A DNA stretch of 64,000 nt from Onchocerca lupi (taxonomy: Eukaryota > Nematoda > Chromadorea > Rhabditida > Onchocercidae). The DNA is taken from contig JAOVVO010000134.1 of assembly GCA_028564675.1 (NCBI GenBank), positions 83,710-147,709 of the forward strand. Reading direction: 5' to 3'. Positions 39,424-53,545 of this stretch are shown piece after piece (position 1 is the first letter of the stretch; each line of letters begins with the position of its first letter). The position numbers and the translations under genes were made by a program. The notes beneath the pieces were generated by a model. That model worked only from the letters and a program-made list of their open reading frames with translations, was not told the origin of the DNA and ran no database searches.

Positions 39424-39935
39424 CCTTTTATAAACCAACATTTTGCTTGTCTTGTCAATTCAGCCAGTGATTAGCAATTTAAATATTTCAAAACCCGTGG
39501 ATGTAATTCAATCAATCATACTATTGGATGAAATCTCTCGGATTTACAAATCTCCACCTTTTTAAACGAGATTTTCGTTCATGTACAAGAACGCTTTCTT
39601 GGAATTAAAGTTTTCAGAATCAATATATCAGGAAATAAAATTATGCTTGTTCATCATTCGTGTAACTCTATTGATGAAGTAGGTGAGTTAAGCACTCTAT
39701 CCGTCCTGTCAACTTGACTGTGTCTGTGACACTAAACATCAAAGAAATGAAATGTGATTTTCGGAGAAAACTACATGAAACGTGATGAAAATAAATGCAT
39801 TTGCAATGGAAAACGCTGGAAATGTGCTAGATGTGATCAAAGAACATCGATGGAATGGCTTGCTGAGAAGAAAGACGGAGTAGGGAAGAGTAAGGATTTC
39901 AATGGATATCGTAGATTAATCGTTAGATTAATGTG

Positions 39936-39960
39936 AATCAATCAATCAATCAATCAATCA
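39936..39960. repeat. (AATC)6 microsatellite
   Basis: Six tandem AATC units, plus a final A, directly followed by a purine-rich stretch. Confidence 0.9.
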
Positions 39961-40880
39961 AGGAAGGAAAGAAACAAGAAACATCAATGTCAGGAGCAAA
40001 ACAGATGAATGAATTTTAGAACAGTCCATTGAAGTGAATTATTATCGTGTTCAGCTGCCTACCGTCCATCATTTTATCGCCTTCACCTGCTTGACGTTGA
40101 AAAAATAAATTTAGCATTAAAATGTTTGGCATCCTCACAAACATAGTCATGGAAATGCAAACACGCAGACATACATACTTTAAATTATATTGAAAGCAAG
40201 CATCATGCTAACGTGCTTGAAAGCATTCATTGTAATTCACGAGTTGTAAAAGTTGAGGCTGGGCTTATTCCGAGAGTTCGAGCTATCTTACTAGTTGTTG
40301 ATGTGGGCATGTTGCGAAGAAGCAGTTCGAAGTTAGCATCTTAACTCTTTCATAATCGCTCGAAGGTCAACGAGAATCTGATGGCTTGACGATGGAATGA
40401 TACTAGTCTTCTCAACCTCTGAGAATGCTACTTTAGTGTGCATTTTCAAAGCAGATTATCATTTCAAAATATTTCTTAACAATTACTCAAAAAGAACTAT
40501 ACCTCAGCCAGTGAAATTTGCCTCGTTACTGCATAACAATTTATCCGCAATAATTCATTTCTTAGCACGCCGATGCTAAGCAAAAACGACCTGAAAAACA
40601 TTAAACAGAGATCAGTAGGAAAATAAAAGGAGTCGGAAACGACAGAAGGATCGTCTACAAAGCTTCATAGCACTTTTCATCAATCAAAATGGAGCTATAA
40701 ATTAGCTAAGAGTGAAGAAATATAAGTTAATCTGATGATTTGGATATTCAATTCGAGAAATAAACTTAATTAATTGATTTCTAAAACAAATAATCGGAAA
40801 TATCTTTTCTTCCAATGAGATTTGTAATGCCTAGGCATTTTTTCTGTACATCGTAGAACTATAAAATGTTGAGAACATGC

Positions 40881-40902
40881 GTGTGTGTGTGTGTGTGTGT
40901 GT
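40881..40902. repeat. (GT)11 microsatellite
   Basis: Eleven GT units. They create Val-Cys and His-Thr runs in overlapping open frames, which are therefore not taken as genes. Confidence 0.95.
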
Positions 40903-43900
40903 ATACAAAAGGCCAGATGTTTTCGAGAATGCACAGAGGAGGTGTAGAGTATTGGCTTCTCTCGAAATACTCTGAAATTATTTGCGAATTGGAAAGCAAA
41001 ATTCGGAAAATTCATGTCTACCTGGTCGATGAAAGGAGAAAAAAAGAAGGTGATTAACACCTCAATTCATGCTATTGACACCTGTGTATTTTGCTTGTGG
41101 AAGCATTAAATAAATTATCTGGAATTTTTTTTCCCTTCGGCTTATTAGGCCGCCCTAAAATATAAGAAAAGTAAATACACTGATAATAGGAAGAAGTAAA
41201 CTGATAAACATATGTGGGATCGAAGGGAATAGCTTTGACCTTAAGCCCGTTTACGTAGTGAAGAATAAGAGATGATTTAATGCAATGAAATTGAATATTA
41301 ACAATCAAAAAATAACGAAACCGGAAACAGGAGAAGAAATCTCCGTTAGATTTAGAATTTTTCAGTGCGTGATGCACAATAATCTTCTACATATGTCAGC
41401 TGAGTGCAATATTTCGAAGTTTAACGATCATTAAATTGTTATGGAATGCTTGATACACCGCCAGGTATACGATGGGTACATCTTTCTCTGGATTTCCTTC
41501 ATTTTTTGCCAATTTCTTGGCTTTTTTGTTCAACAATTAAACAAACATCCGCATTTACCAAAAAACTTTGCAAGGAATTGCCATTAAATAAAATTAGAAA
41601 GAAGCGGAAGTAATAGCAATGGACCGAAAGCTGCCATTCCTCTCTTTCACAGCTATTCTATTTAGTGCTGAATGGTTTCTTTAATTATTTAGTATTCAAA
41701 AGCACTTCAAAATAGGAACTTGAAATACTTGAAATTATTTTTAACATTGAAATGCTGCAATATTTTTGCATGAAATATGCTGAATTGGAGAAAGAATACA
41801 GCACGCAACATTCGAATATATCGAGTGAATGAATAGAGGAAGGAATAATTTCTCTTATCCGGTTATTTCAAATTCGCTCTGCACAATATCAGTCCGTATA
41901 GGTAAATTTAACCTAGTTATTTGTCAAATAAACAAGATATTGCCTTAGGAGAAAATACTTGAGATGAGCAGAAAGCGCCATTGATGATAAGCAGTAAAAG
42001 ACATTTTGATTTGTCGTTTTTCCAACAACATTATTTTAGAGATAATTACAGCAAACCTTCTTCAAGACGGAGCATTGTTTAACTCGAAATTATTGGATTC
42101 GATTTCCAAGATCACCTTAGAAATTCATGTTGTGTTATGCACTTGCCATTGTTTCTACATTATGAACAAGAAGCAGTATTGAAAATTAAACAGCTTCCAA
42201 GTTAGTTACCTTCGAGATGTGTTTGAAAACGACTAATGCCTTAAATGCCTTAAATCACAGTTACTCTTCCGATATTTTTTTGTCAAGAGAAGGAACGCTT
42301 TAGGTATTAATCAATGGTTGGGACAAATGAAAGTAAGGGAAGTTTAAGCATGATTGTTCATGATGGTAATAAATTGTTAGGTGGAAGTTGACTTCACAGA
42401 ATTATTTCTTATAATTACGACTTGTTTAATTCAAGTGTCTCTTATAGAAATAGTGAAACAAACATGAAAGATCAATCAATGAATAGATAGATAGTAGGAC
42501 AATGATGTCGTACGGAGTCTAGTAAGCTTTTATCAAATATGCAGCTAAATCATTGTAATTGTGACGTACAAATTAAGCGAATAAAACTGCTAAATTGAAA
42601 ATTTAAAATTCTGAAAATTTAACCGCTATGTTCAGCCGTCTGTATCGATATCATATTGATTCTATAAAGTATTGCGTTAGTTTAATTGGCGATAAGCTCA
42701 ACTTTTTTTGGGGGGTTTGAAACATGACTTAGATTTTAATTAAAGAAAGCAACTGTTAATTGTCAAATAAGAGATAAGATACGACATAGTGTAATTTGTT
42801 AAGAAATATTGATATTTGATATTCGACATTCGAGAATGAAAGCGGTCATCTGAGCTGATTTTGCCAAAAGCTGGTTTTATGCAATGTACGTGAAACGATT
42901 AACTGCGTATTTTTTTTCAAAGTAAGAATATGGAAACGTCTTAAACATAAAATATAGCTGTGAGATTTGTAAAATTCGGAAGACAAACTAATTCTAAATA
43001 TACTACCGATGCAACTGTGGATTAGAAGTGAATAGTTTATATGCCTAAATCCCATTTTCCAGAAAGCAGTTGAAGTTTTAGTAGTTGCTCATTTATGAAT
43101 TTAATGGATAACGAAAAGGCCAGAACAAATGAAACATTACCAGATATTATCAGAAGAATAATAAAAACCTTCTCGCAATCCAGATTGCAGCATAATTCAA
43201 TTCTGATCTTACTTATAAAAATGATCCCTTTAATGCCTAACTTTCCATTCCCTACTCTCTGAGCTAAGAAGGTCTACAAGTTTATCTTTCTGGCTTACAT
43301 AGAATTAGTCATATGAAAGTTTAGGAAAGCTCAAGGCACAGATTTTCCAGTTACAATTTCCCTCTACATCGGTGAGCTAAATATCTTCCTAAAAATCTCA
43401 TGAATTGCTCTAAATCAGAGTTTCGGATCAAAACTAAAGAACTGAAGGATTAACCAGGTCTTGTCGGCAAAGTGTATCAGTGAAGTTTCGGGACTAAAAG
43501 AGAAAAAGAAAGCAGTGCCTTCTTATTTTGCCGACAGATTGAGGAGGAGCCCAAACAAGGCAAATAGCCATTTTGTTCACACTTCCTTCATTTAATTTCT
43601 CCACATTATCACAGTCGCAGGGGAAGGTTAAGTTGAATTAAGCAAATTCAATGAAGCAAAAAATGAAGGAAGCAATTACTACTACGTCGCCTATATAAAT
43701 GCCGAATTGTTTAGATTTCTTTTTGCCCGGAAACGAAAGGGTAAGATGAAAATTAATGATTATGGAGTGAGACTTAGAATTTTCTCGATGACTACTTAAG
43801 ATGAATGCTATCTATATCTAAACAGGCGATGTTTTTCGACCTCTTTCCAAGCCTTTCAGGATTTACTTTCAATAATATCAACAGTTTGCATCCATCCCTA

Positions 43901-43907
43901 TCTGCTG

Positions 43908-43940
<33 letters not shown>
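43908..43940. repeat. (CAT)11 microsatellite
   Basis: Eleven perfect CAT units. In one plus-strand frame they read as poly-Ser, but no gene around them is supported. Confidence 0.95.
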
Positions 43941-43941
<1 letters not shown>

Positions 43942-46900
43942 GTCTCATCTTCATGCGTCCCTTTGCTCAGAAGGCAGCCACATGCAACAACTGAAAGTGA
44001 AAAACTTGGAGAAGGAAAGAGTCACAGGAAATGGCTATGATGCAAGTTTTGTTGTAGATTACTCCTAATTTGCATTTAACTGCAAATAAACATGCGAATA
44101 GTGAAGCATGTTATGTCAGTGGAATATCACAAGCAAAACTACATGCAGGAAATAAGAAGAAAGTGATTTCAGTGCAACTTCTGCAGTGAAAAATAGCCAG
44201 AAATAGTGAATATGAATGAAACATCATAAAGCATTCAGTTGATTTCTATAAACTATGACATCAGTCAAAAAATTCATACTGATAGCTAATAAAATTTGGC
44301 AGTAAAAAACAAACTTAATGGTCTAACCTTTTTTCTTTCTTTTTTTTTTGCATATCAAAAAGACTCTACTAATGACAAAAGTTGGATTAATAAATTTAAT
44401 TAAATTTTTCTACGACATTTCAATTAACTTTCATATCTTTTTTTTCAAGACTGATCCCTACGTTTACGAGAGTTATGTGCAATGCGCTGCTGATTTGTCG
44501 CATGCTTTTTAACTGGAAAGATTAATGCTCCCTAAAAAGTTTCCCATAATTTAAATTACGTTTGGGCCATTAGCACGCATACACACATACAAAAATCATA
44601 GCATCAACAATTAACGCATTGGAAGAAATTCCGTGAACGTAAGCTTTTACCAATAATACAATTTTCCATCAAATTTACACGTTTTTCGAACTGCTAATAG
44701 TTTTCCAGCGCTAAATTATAACATTTATGACAATATTACTCTCAGAAACAGAACTTGATGTATCTTGACGCTTAATGACGATTGCCAAGGGCAGATAAGA
44801 TCGTTAGATCAAATTGCATGTAAATATATATTTGTCATGAATTTCATGTTGAAAAGAAATCAATGCGTTGCTTAGCTATATGAGTTCAAATTCATAGCAA
44901 ATATTTATTTGTGCTGTATTGTTGAGACTGTTTGGAATAACGGCTGCTTATATGGATTCGCTTGATTTAATGGTGTCATAATATATTATTGAGATCATCA
45001 TCACATTTATCGCCGTTATTCGATTAATTATTTCAAATCATTACGATCTAATGTGCGTAGAATTTGTTACTTTTCGTTCAGAACTATGCATTTGTATTAA
45101 GAATGGGAAAAAAAGTAGCAAGAAGAAAAAGAATTTGGCAAACCACACTTTTTTTCAAGCGAAACCATTTATAATTATTTGATAAGCTTCAATAACTAAA
45201 CTCAACAATTAGGTTAAAATCCGTTTCTTCAATTACGGAATTAAAGTTTCCAAAAAGAATATACGATTGAATGGAATCGAACTGAAAATTTATTGAAATT
45301 GAAATATTAATTTCTCATGTCACGATTCCATTTCATAGTTTCCATGTTAATCACAGTTGGTATAATGATGCTCAGGATTAATCAGTGCAATCAGTTCATG
45401 CTCTCATCTTTTCTCTATCGATATTTTTCTGCTCGGAACACATCTTTAGTAGTTTCACTTTGTTTTTTATTTTAAAAATGATAATTTATTCTGATCTGTG
45501 AATTATTCCATTTCGTGGAATAATTTCGTGATAGGCATATGTTTCTTTTACTTCGAGGTTTTTAGAAATTCCACTGGGATTTGACTGAATTTCAACTTTA
45601 AATTCTTTCAAGTTCAGGCTTTGAAATGAAAAACAAAAAATGTAGAAAGAATTGCTTGCTTAAAATATTTTCGTAAAATAAGTATTGGGATGACAAGGAC
45701 AAGGATTGGATGCATAGTTAAAATGAAACCTATTAAATTGTGGAGAATATTTGAGAAGACAGAATTATCAAACTCAATCACACTTAACCACTTCCGATTC
45801 AAGTCATGACAATGACGTAATCAAATTCACTTATTCCCTGAGTTTGTATAAAGTAGCAATTCTGAAAAGAGCGACAAGATTTGCGAAAGCGAAAGAGCAA
45901 AGGAATTTGCAGAACTGGAACAGCATGTGGCTCTGAAGATGGAATAATTTATAAATTTAATATATTAAAATTTAGCTTTTATTGATTCCATAAGTCACAT
46001 TGGCTTAATTTGATTTTAAAATTTTAACTGAATTTAATGAGTGATCGTATCAAAGCAAAAATAAAAACACTAATTTTAAATCTGCTTCTTGAACAAGAAC
46101 GAAATTTATTTTTCGTTTTCTTAAACATCAAATTTTGCCTAAATTTCTTTAACTGAAGCAAACATTTTCCACGAGAATTTTCTAGAAATTGAAGGAAATT
46201 GAATTTATTATATAATGAATTCTGGACCATTTATTCAGTTATGTTTCGTTCGTACTGATTCATCACAGAGATCTCAAATCGTATACAATCTTACATGTAA
46301 ACTTAATTTTTGATACTCTTTCCAGCGTAAAATATATTTTATTAAATCTCTGTTCTTATGAATAGTAAAATATGCTGAGGCGGAAGAAGTGCTAAGAGAC
46401 ACAAATTGGATTAATTAGGAAAATTTGTGATTTTTTCCTTTTAATTCTGTGAGCCTATCCAAGATTGAACAGAAAAGAAACTCAGCAACTGGATAAATTT
46501 CTCTGTCGAAAAATCAGCAGTCGTAAGTAATGCAAATTTTTTTTGTCTGATCAAAATTTGCGCTACAAATCATTCAGATGTCTGATAAATAAATTTTTGA
46601 AGCTTGTCTTCTAAAAATTTGTTCATTTCTTACTAAGGATCGATTTGCGACGAAACATATTTAATCCATCTTTTCTTTTTTTTTTTTTTGATTTGTCGAT
46701 TCTAATTTTAACTGCTGATGTTTTTCAGATATAGTGATTGTGGAAGGAATGAATTTTTAATTTCCAAAATTACACTTAACATTCTGCGAGTATTCAGGAT
46801 AAGAAAATTCATTCAATAAAAATAAGAAATACTTGGATAGTCCGATTCACTTCACTTTTTTATCAAGTTGAAAAATACTTGCTTCACAGTTAGAACAACA

Positions 46901-49900
46901 TTCTTCATTTCTCTAAATGGATTTCTTCCGCTAAAAAGTAGAATGACATGCTGCATGAAATTTAATTGATTAGTAGGCGAACGATGCAAGGTAAATATAG
47001 GAGATTAAAAGAGTAGAACTGAATGCTAAAAGAATTTAAGTGCGTATTTAAAAGGATAGCGAGAAAAGATGAAAGGATGCATTTAGAAAGATAAAAATGA
47101 ATGATTTGGAAAAACGCGAACGAAGCGGACAATTTTCAACAAAATCTAAGCAAATGAAGTCACCAAGAAAATTCTCCGGCAGTTCATTTTCTAGACTAAG
47201 CTGGAAATTTTTTAAAAACTACCAAAAAAACAGGAAAAAGGAAATTCCTGAAATTATGACATAAATGTTTCGAAATTCAGTTATGATATGCGACATGTTT
47301 AATTTTTTTTTTTAATATAGAAAGTAATGCTGTGAAGCACTTTTTCAAACATTTCCAAACAGATTCTAATAAATCAAAAAAATCTTCGAGTTAAAATTAG
47401 TATATATATTTCTTTGAAAAATTATGCCAACAATTATCAGTGAAGAAATTACAAATCAATTTCAATTATTTAAAAATTCAATTGTACGACGAATGTTTAA
47501 TTAATAGATAGGTTTCTTGAGATTGACTTAGTGATAAGGTCAGTACCTGAACCCATGCGTAATATGGAACCAATATTTTTGTGTCATAAAAATAAGTCCG
47601 AAGTCAAGTATTCGTTTTATAATAATAGTGAAGCAAAAGAGTCAATTTTTGACGTAAAAGTGAGAATGACGATGAAAGGTGTCGGACAACAAATCGTTGC
47701 AAAGTAAAAGTGACTATCTATCGCAGTATGAGCTGCGTGCTCCATATTTTTGCAAGCGCAGAGATGGATTTTGGTGCAGAAAATTGGATCCGGTTGTAAT
47801 ACGTAATTCTTTGCTGTTTTCCTGAGGCTCTGTTCATTCAGTTTAGAGTTGGCAAGGAAATATGTTTGGAAATATCAGCCGCATATATCAGCAACAAGCA
47901 TCGGAATCACGAAACAAATAGCGAAAAGATGAAACCATGTGGATTTATGCTGTATCTAATCATATCTTCAGTGAACATAACATCTTATTCCAATCGTTTC
48001 TTCACTCATCAAATATATCCTGAAAAGTCTGATAAAAGAGGATTTATCCAGACAGACTTTATTTCAAATTCTCTTATTCAAAATTTTCCTTTCAACTGCT
48101 TTCCTTTTCAAACCACAATTCTCCAGAAACCCATCGATATTGTGGAATAGTTATGAGACAGCATCAGAAGTTTGGTATTAAATTAAAACGAACTGTTGAA
48201 ATTCAAAAAAATGTACTCGTCTCGCTGCCCAGCATCTGCATTCGACTTAATAATGCACAGTTGAGTAATTAGGTAATATTACCGAGCATGTGGTAGAATC
48301 CTTTCTAGCTGCCAGCAAAACGTGACCGAAACCTTCTCTTCTTTGGACTGAGATGAAATAAATTCATCTAAATTCATCGCGGTTCTTTAATTTTTTTTGG
48401 AACAATAATGAATTCATCTACTATTCTATTATGAGGGAAGAAAAAAGGAAGATTTCGCGCACTTAATTTTCATGTATTTACTGAATACTAGTACCTAACT
48501 GTTAGGATTTAATTTCCCAGGATGACAATCCCAAAATAATGCTTCTGCACTTGTTTGAAGATCTTTTGCAACTTGAAATATATTTATTGAGATTTAAGCG
48601 AACAATGGCGTTTCAGAGCAAAATTCTTAGCCTTTGAAGAAAACATCACAAACTGTCATATGAATGGCTCATATAATAAATTTCAATGAGATGACTGGAT
48701 GCTTCCTATTTACAAACAATAGGGTCCCTCGAAAATTCTGATCTACAGTTGCACGATAATTCCTTTAAATTTCGTAAAGTAATCAGAAATTACGAGAAAA
48801 GACATTTTTTTTTCGAAATGATTTATTTCTACGATAAATTTGCATATACGAATAGCGATTTCCAGAATTATTTATGAACTTTCGCATGAAGGAATGAATG
48901 TCAACTGAGAATGTTTCCTATTATAAACAGCATTTTAGTCGATGGAAAATGAAGGAGGAAGTTAGAAGAAATGAGATCAAGCTCAGGATGATTGCGAAAA
49001 AGAAGATAAGCATTAGCAGCGAGCTTGCTTCATTTTGGTCATGGAATGGATATGTGCATCATTTCAGATAAGAGAAATCAATCAAAAGGGCTGCCGAATT
49101 CATCTGTGGCATGTCTCACAACTTTTTCAGTGTCTCAAAAATATGAAAAATTGAAAACAACGTAAATTGAGCCCATGAAATTTTTAGCTTCGGAGAAGAC
49201 CGATCTTTCACCGCTTCTTTACTGAGAATAACGTGCAGTTTCAAATGCGACCAACGCGAAAGACTGAGAAAACGATGAGAGGAAGCAAGATTGGGATATA
49301 TCTTTGTAAAATATTTATCATAAAATAAAATCTGCATAAAAACAATGCGCATGCAATAAACATCATCGCAATCAAGATTGCTCTGTTGAAAATATGCGAA
49401 GGTTGTACATTAGCACACCTTACTGAAAGAATGCAAATTTCTGATAATTTTTTATGGAATGATTCTGTATAGCCAGACGGACCAGGTGGGAAAAGCAAGG
49501 ACTGAGTATGAGGACTGATTAGAATATGGCAATAGCAGCGATCGCACCGATCGTAGGTATTGTTTTGAATGTCCATAAAGAATAATTGAAGGTTTTTTTG
49601 AGTATTTCTCGATGGATGGTCACTTTCAGAGAAGTCGTTTTAGTTTTGTTTCATTTCTGCCTTCCAATAACCGATCTCCTTCAGTTTCACTCATCTGCCG
49701 GTTATCTTTCGACAACACGAGAATATGGAATCTAAAACACATCCTTTAGAAAAATCTATTCGAAAAACAATCATATTTTGCAATAGAAAAACTGCTGAAA
49801 GAACTTCAAGTTATTTATCATTTTCCCTCAATACGTTTTATAAGTCTGAGACATGAAGAAATATGCTCTTCTCGAATTGTTTCCCATACTTTTGCATCTT

Positions 49901-50638
49901 CTTCCTCTTTTTTCCTTTATTTCTTTGTTAGTATCTTCTTCCTACTCGTTGCTCTCGTGAACAAGCACCACAAAGTTTTCGCAATCAAAAGAAGACAGCA
50001 TATCACCTGCGCATGGCATCATTATATGCGGAATGATTCCTGTTTTGATGATTTGCCCAATAAGATAATGCACTGAGTTACGGTGGTTCGTTTGATGACG
50101 GATTTGAAACTTCGCATTGTTCTTCGAAAGTCATAATATCGATGCAAATGACAGAGGAAAAATGATACATCAACAATGAGCTATCTTAGGCACTAATCAA
50201 ATTATTCAAAAGCTTTGCTAACGTATTATTGATTTAATTGAAAATCGTTTACTATTTTCAATTCTGTTTACTTGAAAAGTGTCAATCATTTTGTCAAATT
50301 GCAGAAAGAAGATGAAGATAAGATGGCTTGGATAATTTAATTCGTTTTCTAAGTGAAATTTTAACTCCTGGGGATGATGGACAAATATTGGATCAGCAAC
50401 TAAATAAGCATCAGCCTATTTTCAACATGAATGAGAGAAAAAAATTTCATTATTCAACGTTTTTTCACTCTTTCCAACTTTATCATTCCTCTTTTTCCCG
50501 TGATTTGTTTACGTCTTTCAAAAAATGGCCGCATGTATTGGAAAAATAAACATTGCTTCATTCAGTACAGATAAATTTGCATAGAAAAAAAAAATCGAAA
50601 ATGAGCTAAGTGATTTATAGTTAAGCCAAGCTTATAAT

Positions 50639-50754
50639 CGTGGCTTTTCTTTTTGATTAGTCAAACAAGTCATGATCAAGCTTACTAATAAACAAAATAG
50701 TTCATGGTTTTTCTTTTTGGATTGCCAAATTGTCCATGATTAAACTTGTTGATA
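50639..50754. repeat. Diverged tandem repeat, 64-base period
   Basis: About 52 bases at 50639-50690 recur at 50703-50754 with roughly 70 percent identity, sharing TTTTCTTTTTG and CATGAT blocks. Confidence 0.5.
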
Positions 50755-53545
50755 AGATAAATATAAGTTGGATGGATGAAACATATCGTTATTTACTTCT
50801 TTTCGAAAAACTAGCTTTGCTAGAATAGGCAAAACAAAAAGTTTAGCAAAAAAGATTGTTTAATGCCAAAGCCAAGCAACAGTAAACGAAAATTGCGACA
50901 ACGTTATTTTTACCTATTAGTCACTATTTCCACCATGCAGAATGATCAAATCCCCATAAATCCAGAAATTAGGATGCTTCAATGCTTCCTATCATTACCA
51001 TTTGACAAAATTCGGAAATTTGGAGAGAAATTCGTAGAAATTGCTGAAACTTCAATCTGATCAACACTGCACTTCGTACTACTTTTCATAAGCACATTAC
51101 AATAAACTTCAAGTTAATTTTATCTTCCTATTTAAAAAGCAATTTTTAACATTCTGTGATCCTAAAATTTGTCCTGCTTTCTCACTTTATTTTATTTGTA
51201 GTAATTATAGCAAATTTATAGAAATTAAAATCTAAAAACTTTTATTTAAATCCACCAAACACATAGTTTGATCTGAAAACATCCCGAAAAAATCACGAAT
51301 AGTATTTATATCATTTAGAGGCAAACGAGCTTTTCGTAAAATATTCCATCCCAAAATCTACAAACGAAGGAGTGTGTTTGACAAAATTTATTCTTCTGAA
51401 TATAATAATTCATACGTTTACAAGTAAATAATTTGAATAAATCAAATCAGAAAATCTTCAGATCTTTGAGCATGACGAATGTTAGGAAAAAATGATCTGA
51501 CAATTTTAATAATATTTCTTATGAAGATGGGTAAAAAGCTATGTGAATTTGGGTATGAATTCTATAATTTTTAGAAATATTGGAGATTTCGAACTAAAAC
51601 ATTGTTGTGATCGAAGAGAAGCAAGAGCACCGTTGCAATGCAAATCTCTCAATATGGTGAGTGAAAGAAATAAATGTAAAAAGAGAATTGGAACAAATGT
51701 ACCAGAATGGGTGAAATTTGAAACTGAAAAAGTAGAATGTAATAAGGTAGCATAAAAGGAGAGGCAATAAAATGCTTAGTCAAAAAGGAGCTGAGTCAAC
51801 CTAAATGTCTGATATGCACTTCAACTTTAAATAATTCAAACTTCAATCAGGCATGTTTTTAATTATGAATGGCCGAGAAAAGCACTTGTATGTTGCCTCG
51901 CATTTATTCACTCAAACAAAGTATGCATCATTAAATTCCTCAAAAACGACGGTGCTTAACAATCTTACTACTTGTTAAATAGATATTTTTCCGAAGTATT
52001 TAACAGTCTCTTCAACTATATTTCTCCCCGGTTTTTCTATCCGGATATCTCATGATGCTAGTCTGTAAAAGTGAGATAATCAAGATGAATAATGAAAAAG
52101 AAAAAAAATTACAGCTGAATATCTTATTGTAATTTTAAAATTCAAGAACAAGATGATTGGTGGGAAATTCTTCTAGCAAAGTTACGAATTGGCAATATGA
52201 CTTCGCTTAACGGCGATGATTGTCAATTTCTCTAAGTTTGCTTCGAGTTAAAATGATTCAGGTTCATTTTTCGCGAAATTCTTAATCATTACAGATGGAT
52301 TTTTTAATCATCTTGTGTACTTCCACTTATATATGATATGGATCATTTTTCGGTAAATTGGTTCATTAGGCATCTAGACTGATCTCAGTTTTCCACACAC
52401 CATTTTCCAACATAAATGAAATTTGAATGTGATTTTCATAAATTACACAGGATATGAACGAAGCGTTTTGAACTTATTTAACTCATCTCCCATTAAAAGT
52501 TGTTTAAAACACCTTAACTGGATCGACCTTACACCACTAAGTATGAAGTAGACTGAACTTAAACAAAAAGTGAGTCCTTAACTACCAAAACTTAATAGTA
52601 ATAATGGACAACAAATGGTAAGATATCTGAACTACACGTAATGACTGCAAAGCACTAAAACATTCAATCGATCTAATCAAAAATAACAACAACAAAAATA
52701 TTCCTTTGTTCTAAACAGAAACATTCAAATGAATGCCAGTATATCTTTCTTCTACTAAATCAAACGAATTAAGAAAAATTAAACCACTGTTGAAAGACAT
52801 TTCAGAGAATTGCATACGAAGATAGAAACAATTTTCGTGATAAATTTGGATAAAACTTGGAGGAAATGATAGAAAAATTATAAGACTGTTATACCGGTAT
52901 TGGTACCTGGGTCCCTTTTATCCTGAACTTAAAAACGAATTATAGGAATCCTTCAAGAAATTGGAAAGGTGAGAATCAATTTTACAAACAGTTTAGCACT
53001 TTTTTGCCTCTAAATTATACTCCAACTGGCAGATTTGATAAAACTGTCTAATTTCAAAATTTGCAGTCCACTCGCGGAGGCGATACAAAAATCGACAAGG
53101 ACAAAAATAGTGACAAAAAACAAAGAAATGATGAGAACTTTTCTGTTAACCGGAATTGAAATGCATTGAACTTATAAAATTCTAAACTGGTACTATGCAT
53201 TATATGCGTTTACAAAATGATTAAATTTTCCTAATTATATAAAGTGACTGAATATGTAACATATTAAGTGAATACTAAGTGATTCAGTGCCAGACAAAAT
53301 TTCAAATGCCATAGTTTTCACTTAAATGTACCATTCAGTTTCCACAGAATCGGATGAATTCAGAGACAAAGAAAGAAAGCAAAATTTAGATTTTATGTAC
53401 AGATTTTGTACAAAATTATGGCATGAAGACAATGGGTAGTGTATTTGTGTTGCATTGGTCGATAAGACTGATTGAAAACTTCAAGTTGGCCTTTAATGAC
53501 TGTTTCACATCCACTTCAAATTAATGCCTTTTTATAGTCCAATTC

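Larger units (their letters stand above)
31018..53545. other. 22.5-kb gene-poor stretch
   Basis: No exon chain could be built on either strand. It holds the tandem repeat at 32333-32394, the hairpin at 39342-39423, microsatellites at 39936-39960, 40881-40902 and 43908-43940, and the repeat at 50639-50754. Open frames of 60-110 codons (for example 40770-41060, 41072-41377, 43805-44068, 47866-48150, 49241-49576, 50328-50549, 51543-51755) show no recognisable motif. Long-range control elements of PKC or very small exons could be hidden here. Confidence 0.5.

Noticed and set aside
45501..45527. Short inverted repeat AATTATTCCA / TGGAATAATT
   Set aside because: Only a 10-bp A+T-rich stem; expected by chance in this composition.
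49116..49576. Two overlapping minus-strand frames with hydrophobic segments
   Set aside because: No conserved motif, no splice partners; hydrophobicity is common for translated T-rich DNA.
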